A stretch of DNA of 58,786 nucleotides from Lactiplantibacillus xiangfangensis. GTDB lineage: Bacteria > Bacillota > Bacilli > Lactobacillales > Lactobacillaceae. This document shows, piece after piece, positions 25,231-34,221 of this stretch (the stretch's first letter is position 1; every line of letters begins with the position of its first letter). The DNA lies in contig NZ_JQCL01000011.1 of the NCBI RefSeq assembly GCF_001438845.1, forward strand, positions 1-58,786, given 5' to 3'. Made by a program: the position numbers and the translations under genes. Under the pieces are notes generated by a model. The model was not told the DNA's origin. It worked only from the letters and a program-made list of their open reading frames with translations, and ran no database searches.

Positions 25231-26253
25231 GTGTCGATTCTCGACCGCTTGAAAACCATGTTGCGAGCACTCAATCGGACTACTAACGATGACCGATCCG
25301 CAACCAGCATTACTGCTACAGAACCTGACAGTGCCAACCCACTCAGTGTGAACCATACCGACGCACTGATTTTAGTGCACCACCTCGACGCAGATGGTAA
25401 CGAGATTCAAACGCCTGACATGATTGCCGGTACTGTCGGCGAAGAGATTCATTTGCCGGATGTGAGCATTGCGGGTTACCACTTAGTCCACATCGACGGC
25501 TTGACCCGCTGGTTTACGAAACCGCAAGCGCGGATCGTCCTGACATATGAACGTCAGGCTGGCCAGCCCGTTTGGGTCTACGCCTACGACATTGACCAAC
25601 GCCAATTAATCGGTCGGCCGACAATGTACCGTGGTCAACTGGGAACCCCATACCAAGTCAAGGCGCCAACCGTCGCGGGGTTCAAACTACTTCGCTCCGT
25701 CGGTGACTTGACCGGCGAATACACCACCACTTCTAAAACGGTGCTCTTTTTTTACCGCAATCAGAACTGGCAACAAACTGACCTCAGTACCGGGTTTGTT
25801 CAGATCAAAACGTTAACCGCCGTCTACCCTTATCCCGGCGCAACCACCACGGATTACCTGACGAAGTTACAACCTGGCAGTACTTATAAGACGTATATGC
25901 GGGTCCGCTTAACGGATCACACTACTTGGTACGCCATCGGGGATGACCAGTGGATCGCCGAACAACACGTTCAGTTGACGACCGGGGTCGCGTTACTTCC
26001 CCAATTACCAGCCGGCTACCGTGCACAAACTAAACAGCGGGTTAAACAAACCGGCGTGGTTAGTTTCGTTCCCGGCAAACAGGTCCACACGTACCTCGAA
26101 CCGTACGGCCGTTACTTAACGACCGTTGAACACGGTGAAACCGTCACCCTTATCGAACGGCTAGCCGATGATAACGGCGTCGTTTGGTATCGTCTAAAGG
26201 GGCGGGGCTACTTACCCGGTCGCTACTTGACCCAGCTGAACCCACCCTATTAA
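25231..26253 (+). CDS. MucBP-domain protein without a secretion signal
   Basis: A 340-residue protein. After about 45 polar residues come two MucBP-like units. The first is about 45-107 (HHLDADGNEI..TPDMIAGTVGE..ARIVLTYER). The second is about 112-176 (VYAYDIDQRQLIGRPTMYRGQLGTPYQVK..KTVLFFYR). SH3-like segments follow (about 185-250 and 265-337). MucBP repeats normally belong to secreted mucus-binding proteins, but the N-terminus (SILDRLKTMLRALNRTT) is no signal peptide and no LPxTG or membrane anchor is present. The start is GTG behind AAAGGAGTGG, and no in-frame extension upstream was seen. It may stay in the cytoplasm or be exported by an unknown path. Confidence 0.75.
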   Translation: MSILDRLKTMLRALNRTTNDDRSATSITATEPDSANPLSVNHTDALILVHHLDADGNEIQTPDMIAGTVGEEIHLPDVSIAGYHLVHIDGLTRWFTKPQARIVLTYERQAGQPVWVYAYDIDQRQLIGRPTMYRGQLGTPYQVKAPTVAGFKLLRSVGDLTGEYTTTSKTVLFFYRNQNWQQTDLSTGFVQIKTLTAVYPYPGATTTDYLTKLQPGSTYKTYMRVRLTDHTTWYAIGDDQWIAEQHVQLTTGVALLPQLPAGYRAQTKQRVKQTGVVSFVPGKQVHTYLEPYGRYLTTVEHGETVTLIERLADDNGVVWYRLKGRGYLPGRYLTQLNPPY

Positions 26254-26265
26254 AATTGAATCATC

Positions 26266-26301
26266 AAAAAACGCACTGAACGAAAATTCAGTGCGTTTTT
26301 T
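26266..26301 (+). terminator. Terminator between the MucBP and lysine-rich protein genes
   Basis: A perfect 15-base stem (AAAAAACGCACTGAA with TTCAGTGCGTTTTTT) serves both convergent genes. Confidence 0.85.
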
Positions 26302-26328
26302 AGGCAAACCCGGTGTGCTACGGGAAAT

Positions 26329-27711
26329 TTATGATTGAACTAATTGCATGACTTCGCTACCCTTGTTCGTTAACAGGAAGCCGTTTGACGAATGATGCAT
26401 GAAGAACAAGCCTTCGAATTCACGGTGCGCGTTAAAATTATTTTCGCCAACCTCACTGGTTTTTAAATGACCCAAGTCGGCTAATGGCAACGACGTGATG
26501 CTCTCGTCAGAGACTAAGTACAGCCGGCCATTGGCACCGTCGTACCCCATCGACTGAACGTAGAAGCCCGGATCAGTCGCTAAGCCTTGTGAAATCAAAC
26601 GGTATTTGATGCCCTTCGTGGAAACCTGACCGCGGTAAATCCGAACCGCTCCCAACGGTGCCTTTTTAGTGGCAACCTTAGCGTGAGTCCAGTAATAGGC
26701 GTTGCCCTGGTTGTCAAACGTTAATACGGCCCCTAAGTTAGCGCCATCTGAATGGTAGGTCACCGTTGCGGCGGGCAAGAGCGTCTTCGGATTCAACTCC
26801 ACCATTTCATTAGGCGTCTCCTGGTCATAAGACTTCACGAACCAGAACTGGTTCGTTTTCGGGTTAAGCGCTAATGATTGGGCGTGGCCCGAGTTAAACA
26901 CTGGGCCTACTTTGATGCAAGCCAAGACTTTCCGGTCGAGCTTGGTTAATTTTCCTTGCGCCTGGTCAGCCGCTGCCGTCCGCAACATCCCCATTTTCCC
27001 AGACTGGTTGGCTCCTAACGCCATCAGTTTGGTCCAATCGTACCGAACGGCCCAACCGTCTTGGTAGTGGTTCGTCGGTTGCTTGCCGTTGACGTACATC
27101 ACGTACAGGTAGCGATTGTCGGCGGAAAAGGCGGCGCTTTGTGGCACGCTTAAATCCCGTCCGTTAAGTGCTTGTGGTAAGTACAAGCTCGTTTTAAACC
27201 CGTAGTGATCTAAATAACCACCCGCACTTTTGATCGTGCTAGGTTTGTTCTGAATCCCCTGCGTCTTCAAATATTCGGGCGTCGGTTTAAAGTGGATGTG
27301 GGGCTTGGTATAGCGCCCACGCCCAACTAGTGAGACGTATTTGACCGTTCCCGCCTTAGACTTGGCAGTCGGCGTCCGCTTCTTTTTAACCGTGACCGTT
27401 GCCCGCTTTTTCGGTTTAGTTGACTTAGCAGCGACCTTTTTGGACTGTACCGGTTGTTTCGTTGAACTAGTTACTTTCCGTGACGAAGTAGCCGTTTTTG
27501 CTGTGGCTTTAGTGCCTTTTTTACGCACCTTGGCGCGCACCGCTACCTTCTTTGACTTTCCCGCCTTAAGTCGCGCTGCTTGAGGCGCGACCTGGGTGAC
27601 ATTTCCGGAACTTGCCGCGGGTAACTGTGCCGCCATTACCGTCGTACGGCCCCCAAGTAACACACCACCGCTAACCATGACGCCCATCATCCATTGTTTC
27701 CACCTCATCAT
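26329..27711 (-). CDS. Secreted lysine-rich protein with a propeller-like C-terminal domain
   Basis: A 460-residue extracellular protein that I do not recognise by name. A signal peptide (about 1-28, ending VMAA) precedes a Lys/Thr/Ser-rich, strongly basic low-complexity region (about 45-125). A globular domain follows (about 150-460) with repeated strand-like units containing SADNRYLYVMYVNG, SLALNPKTNQFWFVKSYD, LTFDNQGNAYYWTH and GANGRLYLVSDE. These units look like blades of a beta-propeller. No anchor is visible. The basic stretch may bind anionic wall polymers, by analogy with other lactobacillar secreted proteins. It is a single gene with a terminator shared with the MucBP gene. Confidence 0.7.
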   Translation of the reverse strand: MMRWKQWMMGVMVSGGVLLGGRTTVMAAQLPAASSGNVTQVAPQAARLKAGKSKKVAVRAKVRKKGTKATAKTATSSRKVTSSTKQPVQSKKVAAKSTKPKKRATVTVKKKRTPTAKSKAGTVKYVSLVGRGRYTKPHIHFKPTPEYLKTQGIQNKPSTIKSAGGYLDHYGFKTSLYLPQALNGRDLSVPQSAAFSADNRYLYVMYVNGKQPTNHYQDGWAVRYDWTKLMALGANQSGKMGMLRTAAADQAQGKLTKLDRKVLACIKVGPVFNSGHAQSLALNPKTNQFWFVKSYDQETPNEMVELNPKTLLPAATVTYHSDGANLGAVLTFDNQGNAYYWTHAKVATKKAPLGAVRIYRGQVSTKGIKYRLISQGLATDPGFYVQSMGYDGANGRLYLVSDESITSLPLADLGHLKTSEVGENNFNAHREFEGLFFMHHSSNGFLLTNKGSEVMQLVQS

Positions 27712-27841
27712 ACTGATCCCCCCATCATTAAAAAACTAGTGTCATTGTAAAACCAAATTAATATCAATCCCCACCATTGACGTTTAGTTCAGATAGTTGC
27801 TTAATCGCATCAGTTTAAAAATGATTTGACGGCACAAAAAT

Positions 27842-27868
27842 ACGGCTAAGGATGATTCTCCCTAACCG
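27842..27868 (-). terminator. Terminator of the glcU-like gene
   Basis: A short stem with wobble pairs (CGGTTAGG..CCTTAGCCG on the minus strand) is followed by TATTTTTG. It lies about 25 bases after the stop. Confidence 0.6.
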
Positions 27869-27890
27869 TTGTTTGTTTTGTATCCTATCT

Positions 27891-28748
27891 TTAGCCTAAA
27901 AAGGCCGTCATCACACTACCCACGACAATTAAACCTAAGCCAATTAACGTCAGTGATAGTTCACGTTTTGTTTTGTGTTCGTGTAAAACTAACATGCCAC
28001 CCAAGGTCGAAATCACGACACTCAACTGGGTAATCACGTAGGCCGTTGCTACCCCATTAGCTTTCGCCGAAAAGATGTACGCTAACGCGGAGACACCGAA
28101 AATCATCCCGGCAGACGCATTCAGCCAACTCGTCCGTTCCTTAAATGCCGAGAGCCCTTTGCCACCAATTAACGCGTAGAGCAACGCCGCTAAACACATC
28201 CCAAGCATCTGTGGGAAAAAGATGGCAACACCTGAAGCGGAAACCGCTTTTGGTAGCGCACTGTAGATCCAGTAACCAACCGTCGTCGGCAATAAGACGG
28301 CTAAACCACTGGCTAAACCGGCGCGACTCTCGGAATTATCCGTCACGGCGGTCATGGTGACCCCAATAATCATCAAGATAATGGCCGCAAAGCCCACGAT
28401 TTTGGCACCAACACCGCTCCATTCACCGAACATCAATACCCCAATGACCGACGTTCCGACCAGTTGGACCCCGGTCGAGATCGGCATGGTGGAACTAACG
28501 CCCATCCGGCTATACGCCGTGTACTGCCCGATTTGACCGAGTACCCAGAAAGCCCCCGAAAAGGCACTCAGGATAAAAGTTGACGTTGCGACGTGGGGTG
28601 TATACATCATTTGCACAATGATCCCGACGATCAAAGCACCAATTCCGGTACCTAAAGTTTGATTGACGGGCTTACCGCCAATTTTTGAAATCAATAATGG
28701 ATTCAATCCCCATCCAAGTGCGGGGAGTAACGCAATCACAAGGTTCAA
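27891..28748 (-). CDS. GRP/GlcU-family sugar uptake protein
   Basis: A 285-residue permease with about 10 membrane segments (drug/metabolite transporter fold). It resembles GlcU/RbsU proteins that import glucose or ribose using the proton gradient. Family landmarks are the N-terminal ALLPALGWGLNPLLISKIGG, the QIGQYTAYSRMGVSSTMPIS stretch and the LHEHKTKREL end loop. The start is TTG behind AGGAGG. The substrate (glucose or ribose) cannot be decided. A terminator-like hairpin in its leader suggests control by early termination. Confidence 0.85.
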   Translation of the reverse strand: MNLVIALLPALGWGLNPLLISKIGGKPVNQTLGTGIGALIVGIIVQMMYTPHVATSTFILSAFSGAFWVLGQIGQYTAYSRMGVSSTMPISTGVQLVGTSVIGVLMFGEWSGVGAKIVGFAAIILMIIGVTMTAVTDNSESRAGLASGLAVLLPTTVGYWIYSALPKAVSASGVAIFFPQMLGMCLAALLYALIGGKGLSAFKERTSWLNASAGMIFGVSALAYIFSAKANGVATAYVITQLSVVISTLGGMLVLHEHKTKRELSLTLIGLGLIVVGSVMTAFLG

Positions 28749-28768
28749 GAAAAAAAGCCTCCTAATCT

Positions 28769-28798
28769 AAAAAACAAGGTTACAGCCGAACTGTAACC
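28769..28798 (-). terminator. Terminator-like hairpin in the glcU-like leader (possible attenuator)
   Basis: A perfect eight-base stem GGTTACAG-TTCGG-CTGTAACC is followed on the minus strand by TTGTTTTTT. It lies about 20 bases before the TTG start. The prfC gene upstream already has its own terminator, so this hairpin may attenuate the permease transcript. Confidence 0.5.
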
Positions 28799-28844
28799 AG
28801 AACAATAGTCCTAGTTTACCATGGAAACGAACGGATGAAACCGT

Positions 28845-28878
28845 AAAAAAAGCCAGCCAACTTTATTCAAGCGGCTGA
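28845..28878 (-). terminator. Terminator of prfC
   Basis: A stem GTCAGCC/GGCTGGC with a loop of about 13 bases is followed by T7 on the minus strand. It lies about 50 bases past the prfC stop. Confidence 0.75.
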
Positions 28879-28926
28879 CCCTTATGATTATCGCAATGAA
28901 AGCGATTCCTCAACGGTTCACTTTTT

Positions 28927-30504
28927 TTAAAGTTTTGCCGTTAATTTGACATCGGGATACTTATCAGCAAACCAACGTTCCGCAAACGCGTTTTCAAACA
29001 AGAACAACGGCGCCCCCGCACGATCTTTCACTAATAAGTTCCGTGAACTGGACATCTTTTCATCCAATTGTTCCGGATCAATCCAACGGGCCGTCTTATT
29101 GCCCAATGGCTCCATCACAACTTCCGAGTTATATTCGTTCAACATCCGGAATTTGAACACTTCAAATTGAAGTTGCCCAACGGCACCCAGAATATAGTCC
29201 CCAGTTGAATACGACGTGTAAAGCTGAACGGCCCCTTCTTGAACCAATTGTTCAATCCCTTTATGGAATGACTTTTGCTTCATCACGTTTTTCGCCGTTA
29301 CCCGCATAAAGAGTTCCGGGGTAAATTGTGGGAGCTTTTCGAACTGAACAGCGTGTTTGCCGGCGTAGATCGTGTCCCCAATTTGGAAGTTACCCGTATC
29401 GTAAAGTCCAACAATATCACCCGCAACGGCAGTTTCAACCGTTTCACGCGTATCCGCCATGAACTGCGTCGAGTTATTAAGCCGCATCTTCTTCCCCGTT
29501 CGCTGTAAAAAGACGTCCATCCCACGGTCGAATTCACCTGAACAGATTCGAACAAACGCGATTCGGTCCCGGTGATTGGGGTTCATGTTCGCTTGAATCT
29601 TAAACACAAAACCAGAGAACTGTTCGTCAGTTGGCTGTACGATTTCATCTTCGCGCGTTTTATGGGCGGACGGCTTTGGAGCGTATTGCAAGTACGTCTT
29701 TAAGAACGTTTCAACCCCGAAATTGGTCAACGCTGAACCAAAGAAGACGGGGGTCATATCACCGGACGCCACTTTGGCCTCATCGAATTCGTTCCCAGCC
29801 TCTTCAATCAGTTCCATTTCTTCAAGGGTATCGCGATAAATACTGTCCTTGGTTAACTCGTTACTTGAATCCAATTTACCATCTTTATCTAATGGTAAGA
29901 AGGTTTCGCCGTGTGCTTCGTTATGGTAAAGTTCCACGCGGTGATTGTACCGGTCATATAAACCCTTTAATCCCTTACCCATCCCCATGGGCCAGTTCAT
30001 CGGGTAAGTTTCAATGCCCAAGACTTCTTCAAGTTCATTTAATAAGTCGAGTGGTTCGCGACCATCACGGTCCAACTTGTTCATAAAGGTGAAAATCGGA
30101 ATCCCACGCATCTTACAAATTTGGAATAACTTCTTCGTTTGTGGTTCGATCCCCTTAGCGGAGTCGATGACCATGATAGCTGAATCGACCGCCATCAGCG
30201 TCCGGTACGTATCTTCAGAGAAATCCTCATGTCCAGGAGTATCCAAAATGTTGATCCGCTTACCGTCATAATCAAATTGCATGACGGAACTCGTGACGGA
30301 AATCCCACGCTTCTTTTCAATTTCCATCCAGTCAGACTTGGCAAAACTGCCACTCTTACGGGCTTTAACCGTCCCTGCTTGGCGGACCACCCCACCGAAC
30401 AATAACATTTGTTCAGTAATGGTCGTCTTCCCGGCATCCGGGTGAGAAATAATTGCAAAAGTTCGCCGGGTATCGACCGCGGCTTCAAGTTCTGTTTTAT
30501 TCAT
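28927..30504 (-). CDS. prfC: Peptide chain release factor 3
   Basis: A 525-residue GTPase that removes RF1 or RF2 from the ribosome after translation termination. The G1 loop is S20-HPDAGKT-T27, G3 is [10 protein letters not shown], and G4 is [13 protein letters not shown]. Domains II and III follow (about 300-525), as in RF3. The length matches the family, and the DREP extension after NKLD distinguishes it from EF-G. A GAAAGGA site precedes the ATG. It is transcribed as a single gene. Confidence 0.96.
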   Translation of the reverse strand: MNKTELEAAVDTRRTFAIISHPDAGKTTITEQMLLFGGVVRQAGTVKARKSGSFAKSDWMEIEKKRGISVTSSVMQFDYDGKRINILDTPGHEDFSEDTYRTLMAVDSAIMVIDSAKGIEPQTKKLFQICKMRGIPIFTFMNKLDRDGREPLDLLNELEEVLGIETYPMNWPMGMGKGLKGLYDRYNHRVELYHNEAHGETFLPLDKDGKLDSSNELTKDSIYRDTLEEMELIEEAGNEFDEAKVASGDMTPVFFGSALTNFGVETFLKTYLQYAPKPSAHKTREDEIVQPTDEQFSGFVFKIQANMNPNHRDRIAFVRICSGEFDRGMDVFLQRTGKKMRLNNSTQFMADTRETVETAVAGDIVGLYDTGNFQIGDTIYAGKHAVQFEKLPQFTPELFMRVTAKNVMKQKSFHKGIEQLVQEGAVQLYTSYSTGDYILGAVGQLQFEVFKFRMLNEYNSEVVMEPLGNKTARWIDPEQLDEKMSSSRNLLVKDRAGAPLFLFENAFAERWFADKYPDVKLTAKL

Positions 30505-30677
30505 TAATAAATCCTTTCAATAAACATCCATTTATATTCAACGTGCAAAACGAGAAATCCCCGTTTGTAAAAAACATAGCCTTACATATTCTACTGATTT
30601 TTGCGCAAAAAATCCAGTCTCACCCGTTAACCTCACCTTAATTCGCTTCTCGATGAAAATATTTTACATATTATTAC

Positions 30678-30706
30678 TTGACTTTTGAAAATAATTTTAC
30701 GATAAT
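30678..30706 (+). promoter_or_regulatory. Promoter of the 6-phosphogluconate dehydrogenase gene
   Basis: TTGACT (30678-30683) and GATAAT (30701-30706) are spaced by 17 bases. The ATG follows 35 bases later, behind AGAAGG. Confidence 0.6.
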
Positions 30707-30741
30707 AGTGGCGAAGATAAAAAGAAAAGAAGGTTATTACT

Positions 30742-31638
30742 ATGAAAATCGGATTAATTGGTTTAGGAAAAATGGGTATGAACCTCGCGTTAAATATGCA
30801 AGAAAACGGGCATCATCCCGTCGGCACGGACCTTAGTGCCACCAACTTAACAACCGCTAAAACGAACGGCCTAGCTACCGCAACGGACTTAACTAACTTA
30901 TTGGCCCAGTTACCGACGCCCAGAACAATTTGGCTCATGATTCCCGCCGGCGCACCCACGGCCCACGTAATTGACCAGCTCGCAACCACGCTACAAGCTG
31001 GTGACGTCGTCCTCGATGGCGGCAACTCGTTTTACAAAGACAGCATTGCCCACGCCAAGATACTGGCGGCTCAAGGCATTCACTTTTTAGACGTGGGCAC
31101 TTCAGGCGGACAAGCCGGTGCGCGTCACCAAGGAAACTTTATGATTGGCGGCAATCCCGCTGTGTTTAAGACCGTCGAACCCCTATTCAAAGCGATTTCC
31201 GCACCAGACGGTTACTTATACACCGGTCCCGTTGGTAGTGGACACTACTTAAAGATGGTGCATAACGGCATCGAATACGGGATGATGGCATCCATCGGTG
31301 AAGGGTTCGACGTTTTACAGCACAGTCCCTACAACTACGACAACGCCGCCGTTGCAAAGGTCTGGAACAACGGCTCCGTGATTCGTAGCTGGCTGATGGG
31401 CTTAGCCGAAGACGCCTTCAACGATGACGCGAACTTGGATACAATCAAGGGCGTGATGCACTCCTCTGGTGAGGGACGCTGGACTTTGGATACGGCCCTA
31501 GACCAGCAAGTTGCGACACCAGTCATCGCGATGGCCCTCATGATGCGCTACCGCTCGCTCAGTGACGACACGTTTACAGGTAAAGTGGTCGCCGCTTTGC
31601 GGAACGAATTCGGCGGGCACGCGGTGGACCCTAAATAA
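30742..31638 (+). CDS. gnd: 6-phosphogluconate dehydrogenase, short decarboxylating type (YqeC/GntZ-like)
   Basis: A 298-residue dehydrogenase that converts 6-phosphogluconate to ribulose 5-phosphate and CO2. The Rossmann motif GLIGLGKMGMN starts at residue 4. The substrate motif DVGTSGGQAGARHQG (type II replaces the usual GVSGGEEGAR) and the catalytic KMVHNGIEYGMM are present. The length of ~300 residues marks the short class, often NAD-dependent, rather than the ~470-residue enzyme. It is a single gene ending in repeat copy D. Confidence 0.88.
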   Translation: MKIGLIGLGKMGMNLALNMQENGHHPVGTDLSATNLTTAKTNGLATATDLTNLLAQLPTPRTIWLMIPAGAPTAHVIDQLATTLQAGDVVLDGGNSFYKDSIAHAKILAAQGIHFLDVGTSGGQAGARHQGNFMIGGNPAVFKTVEPLFKAISAPDGYLYTGPVGSGHYLKMVHNGIEYGMMASIGEGFDVLQHSPYNYDNAAVAKVWNNGSVIRSWLMGLAEDAFNDDANLDTIKGVMHSSGEGRWTLDTALDQQVATPVIAMALMMRYRSLSDDTFTGKVVAALRNEFGGHAVDPK

Positions 31639-31756
31639 GAGTGCGAAAAAAGGCGGTTAATGCCCACAAATTGCCTTTTGCCGCACGTTTCGACCCCAAG
31701 CAATAGAAAAATATCCATTCAGAAAGCAGAACATTTCTGAATGGATATTTTTATGA
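31639..31756 (-). repeat. Dispersed terminator-palindrome repeat, copy D
   Basis: In minus orientation it reads hairpin (AAAAATATCCATTCAGAAAT..CTGAATGGATATTTTT), then CTATTGCTTGGGGTCGAAACG, GTGCGGCAAAAGGCAATTTG, GGCATTAACCGCCTTTTTTC GCACTC. Its palindromic end touches the gnd stop and its hairpin lies next to the stop of the AI-2E family gene, so it terminates both convergent genes. Confidence 0.75.
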
Positions 31757-31764
31757 CAACAATT

Positions 31765-32955
31765 TTATTTTTTCTTCTTCCCCGCTGGCAAATCCAGCTT
31801 AGTGGCTTTTGCTGGTTGGGGCCGGTAAACCGTCGTTTGCATGCGCATACGTTCTGCGTTGCGTAACTCAACGATATTATATAGGTAAACAACCACCGTC
31901 CGAACGACCGCGTAAAACGGAATCGCCAGGACCATCCCTAAAATTCCCGCAATATTGCCGGCGGCTAACAATAGGATAATGATGGTCAGGGGATGAATTT
32001 TTAGCGTCCGGCCAATGATGTTAGGGTAGATCAAGTTGCCGTCGACCTGTTGAACGATGACCACGACGATGACCACGTACACGACCTGCATTGGTGAACG
32101 GGTAAACGCCACAATCAGTGACGGCGCAATCCCGATGTAGGGGCCTAAGTACGGGATAATATTGGCTAACCCAGCAATCACTCCGAGCAATAACCCGTAC
32201 GGCTGGCCAATTAACATATAACCAATCGCCGTAAACGTCCCAACGAAGATACATTCGATCACTTGACCACTGATGTAACTAGAAATCGTATCGCCCATCT
32301 TCTGAATCAAGCCAACCACTTCTGGACGCTGCTTGCGCGGCAAGAACCGACTAATGGCCGGAATAAATTTTTCACTGTCCTTTAACATGTAGAACAACAC
32401 AACTGGAATCGTGATAGCCATAATCGTCACACTGGTAATGGTTGAAATAACCGTAACGATACTACTGGATAATGATGACAAGAAGTTTTGCGCGTACTTA
32501 CTAATTTCCACGTTGAACTGCTTCATATAGGAAGAAACGTCCACCTTTTTCAAAACTGAACTATTGCTGATCAGTTCAGTTGCGGCTTTTTGCATCTCAG
32601 TCGCAATGCTTGGCAAATTATAAATTAACTGCGTCACCTGAGTCACTAACCGCGGAATCAAAGAAACGGCACCCCAAGCGAGTAACCCGAATAATAGCAC
32701 GAATACGATGGCAACCGCACCAGTTCTTGAAATGCGAAACTTTTTATAGTGGATCCGCGTTAGCGTCTTAACTAACGGGTTCAGCATGTAAAATAAAAAT
32801 CCTGAAATGACGATTGGCATGAACACAACGCTTAAAAAAACGCCGATGGGATGAAATAGGAACCCAATGTTCGTGCAAACCCAGATCAAAGTCGCCACAA
32901 TTAAAATTTCTAACGACCAAAACATTAACGCAGACTCTCTCAAGCGTTTAAACAC
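31765..32955 (-). CDS. AI-2E/PerM-family membrane protein
   Basis: A ~396-residue permease-like protein with about eight membrane segments in two blocks (residues 15-90 and 150-340) around an amphipathic middle. The C-terminal stretch LGPYIGIAPSLIVAFTRSP and NLIYPNIIGRTLKIHPL are signature regions of the family (PF01594). Members are proposed to export AI-2 or to act as sodium-proton antiporters, and the role here is open. The longest ORF starts at a TTG (32979). The GTG at 32955 lies eight bases after AGAGGGG and gives the common MFKRLRES start. The tail is Lys-rich. Confidence 0.85.
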   Translation of the reverse strand: MFKRLRESALMFWSLEILIVATLIWVCTNIGFLFHPIGVFLSVVFMPIVISGFLFYMLNPLVKTLTRIHYKKFRISRTGAVAIVFVLLFGLLAWGAVSLIPRLVTQVTQLIYNLPSIATEMQKAATELISNSSVLKKVDVSSYMKQFNVEISKYAQNFLSSLSSSIVTVISTITSVTIMAITIPVVLFYMLKDSEKFIPAISRFLPRKQRPEVVGLIQKMGDTISSYISGQVIECIFVGTFTAIGYMLIGQPYGLLLGVIAGLANIIPYLGPYIGIAPSLIVAFTRSPMQVVYVVIVVVIVQQVDGNLIYPNIIGRTLKIHPLTIIILLLAAGNIAGILGMVLAIPFYAVVRTVVVYLYNIVELRNAERMRMQTTVYRPQPAKATKLDLPAGKKKK

Positions 32956-33118
32956 CGCCACGCCCCCTCTAAGTAACAAATCCTTAATGCACTAATTATA
33001 CCCTATTTAACTTTCCGCGAATATGATTTTGAAGTTTGTTCAAAAAACTATTTCAAAATGATTAGAAAAATGGTAATTTAATTAGTAAGAACTTAAAAAT
33101 TAAAGGAGTGCTTATTAT

Positions 33119-34045
33119 ATGTCACGTAAACTTGCAGTTATCGGACTAGGCCACGTTGGTGACGCCGCAGCCCATTACATCGTCGCTAACGGCTTCGCCG
33201 ACGACTTAGTCTTAATCGATCCTAACGAAGGAAAGGTCGTCGCGGACGCCATTGATTTACAAGACGCCATGCCTAACCTGCCATTCCATACCAACATCAC
33301 CGTTAATGACTACAGCGCTTTAAAAGACGCCGACGTCATTATTTCCGCTTTAGGTGACATTAAGTTACAAGATAACCCTAACAACGACCGCTTCGCAGAG
33401 CTCCCCTTTACTAGTGCACAAGTTAAAGACGTCGCCGCTAAAATTAAGGCCAGTGGCTTCAATGGTATCATCGTTGCCATCACGAACCCCGTGGACGTAA
33501 TCACTTCCATTTACCAATCAGTGACTGGTTTACCAAAGAAACACGTCATTGGAACTGGAACTTTACTTGATTCAGCTCGAATGAAGCACGCGGTCGCAGA
33601 TGAATTACATATTGATTCGCGTTCAGTTGCCGGTTATAACTTAGGTGAACACGGTAATTCCCAATTTACAGCATGGTCAACGGTGCGGGTGTTAGGTCAT
33701 CCAATCAGTGAAGTTGCTAAAGAAAAGAACCTGGATCTTGAAAAATTAGATAAACAGGCGCGTGAAGGTGGCTTCAAAGTCTTCCAGGGTAAGAAATACA
33801 CGAGCTTTGGGGTTGCAACCGCAGCGGTTCGCTTGGCCAACACGGTTCTAAACAACGCGTTGACTGAATTACCAGTTTCAAACTTCCGTGAAGAATACGG
33901 TGTTTACCTCTCCTACCCTGCCATCGTTGGGCGTGACGGGATCGTTGAACAGATTCAACTTGACTTGACCGAAGATGAACTTAAAAAGCTCCAAGTTTCA
34001 GCAGACTACATTAAGACTAAGTTTGCGGAAAGTTTAGCTAAATAA
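33119..34045 (+). CDS. L-2-hydroxyisocaproate dehydrogenase (LDH/MDH superfamily)
   Basis: A 308-residue NAD-dependent enzyme that reduces branched 2-oxo acids such as 2-oxoisocaproate to L-2-hydroxy acids. It matches the L-HicDH of Weissella (Lactobacillus) confusa along its length. The NAD site GLGHVGDAAAH is at residues 8-18, NPVDVITS is conserved, and the active-site histidine is H178 in YNLGEHGNSQF. The catalytic-loop sequence (LGDIKLQDNPNNDRF) is like HicDH and unlike standard lactate dehydrogenases. An AAAGGAG site precedes the ATG. It may recycle NADH using products of aminotransferases like the one at 3.2 kb. Confidence 0.9.
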   Translation: MSRKLAVIGLGHVGDAAAHYIVANGFADDLVLIDPNEGKVVADAIDLQDAMPNLPFHTNITVNDYSALKDADVIISALGDIKLQDNPNNDRFAELPFTSAQVKDVAAKIKASGFNGIIVAITNPVDVITSIYQSVTGLPKKHVIGTGTLLDSARMKHAVADELHIDSRSVAGYNLGEHGNSQFTAWSTVRVLGHPISEVAKEKNLDLEKLDKQAREGGFKVFQGKKYTSFGVATAAVRLANTVLNNALTELPVSNFREEYGVYLSYPAIVGRDGIVEQIQLDLTEDELKKLQVSADYIKTKFAESLAK

Positions 34046-34055
34046 ATATTTATTA

Positions 34056-34099
34056 AAAGGTACGCCACAGAACTATTGCAATTTCTGTGGCGTACCTTT
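34056..34099 (+). terminator. Terminator of the L-HicDH gene
   Basis: A near-perfect stem of 16-17 pairs (AAAGGTACGCCACAGAA with its inverse) ends in CTTTCTTT, about 10 bases past the stop. Confidence 0.8.
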
Positions 34100-34221
34100 C
34101 TTTGTCTCATCAACACAATATAAATTTAATGTTAGTCAGATTAACAACAAATACCCGGATGAGTGACTTTAAAACACATTGGCACTATAACTAGGGTCAT
34201 AAAAGAGAGGGGGATCTTTTT

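Noticed and set aside
29631-30086. 151-codon frame opposite prfC
   Set aside because: It lies fully inside prfC, is rich in Arg/His/Pro, and has no ribosome site: typical shadow.
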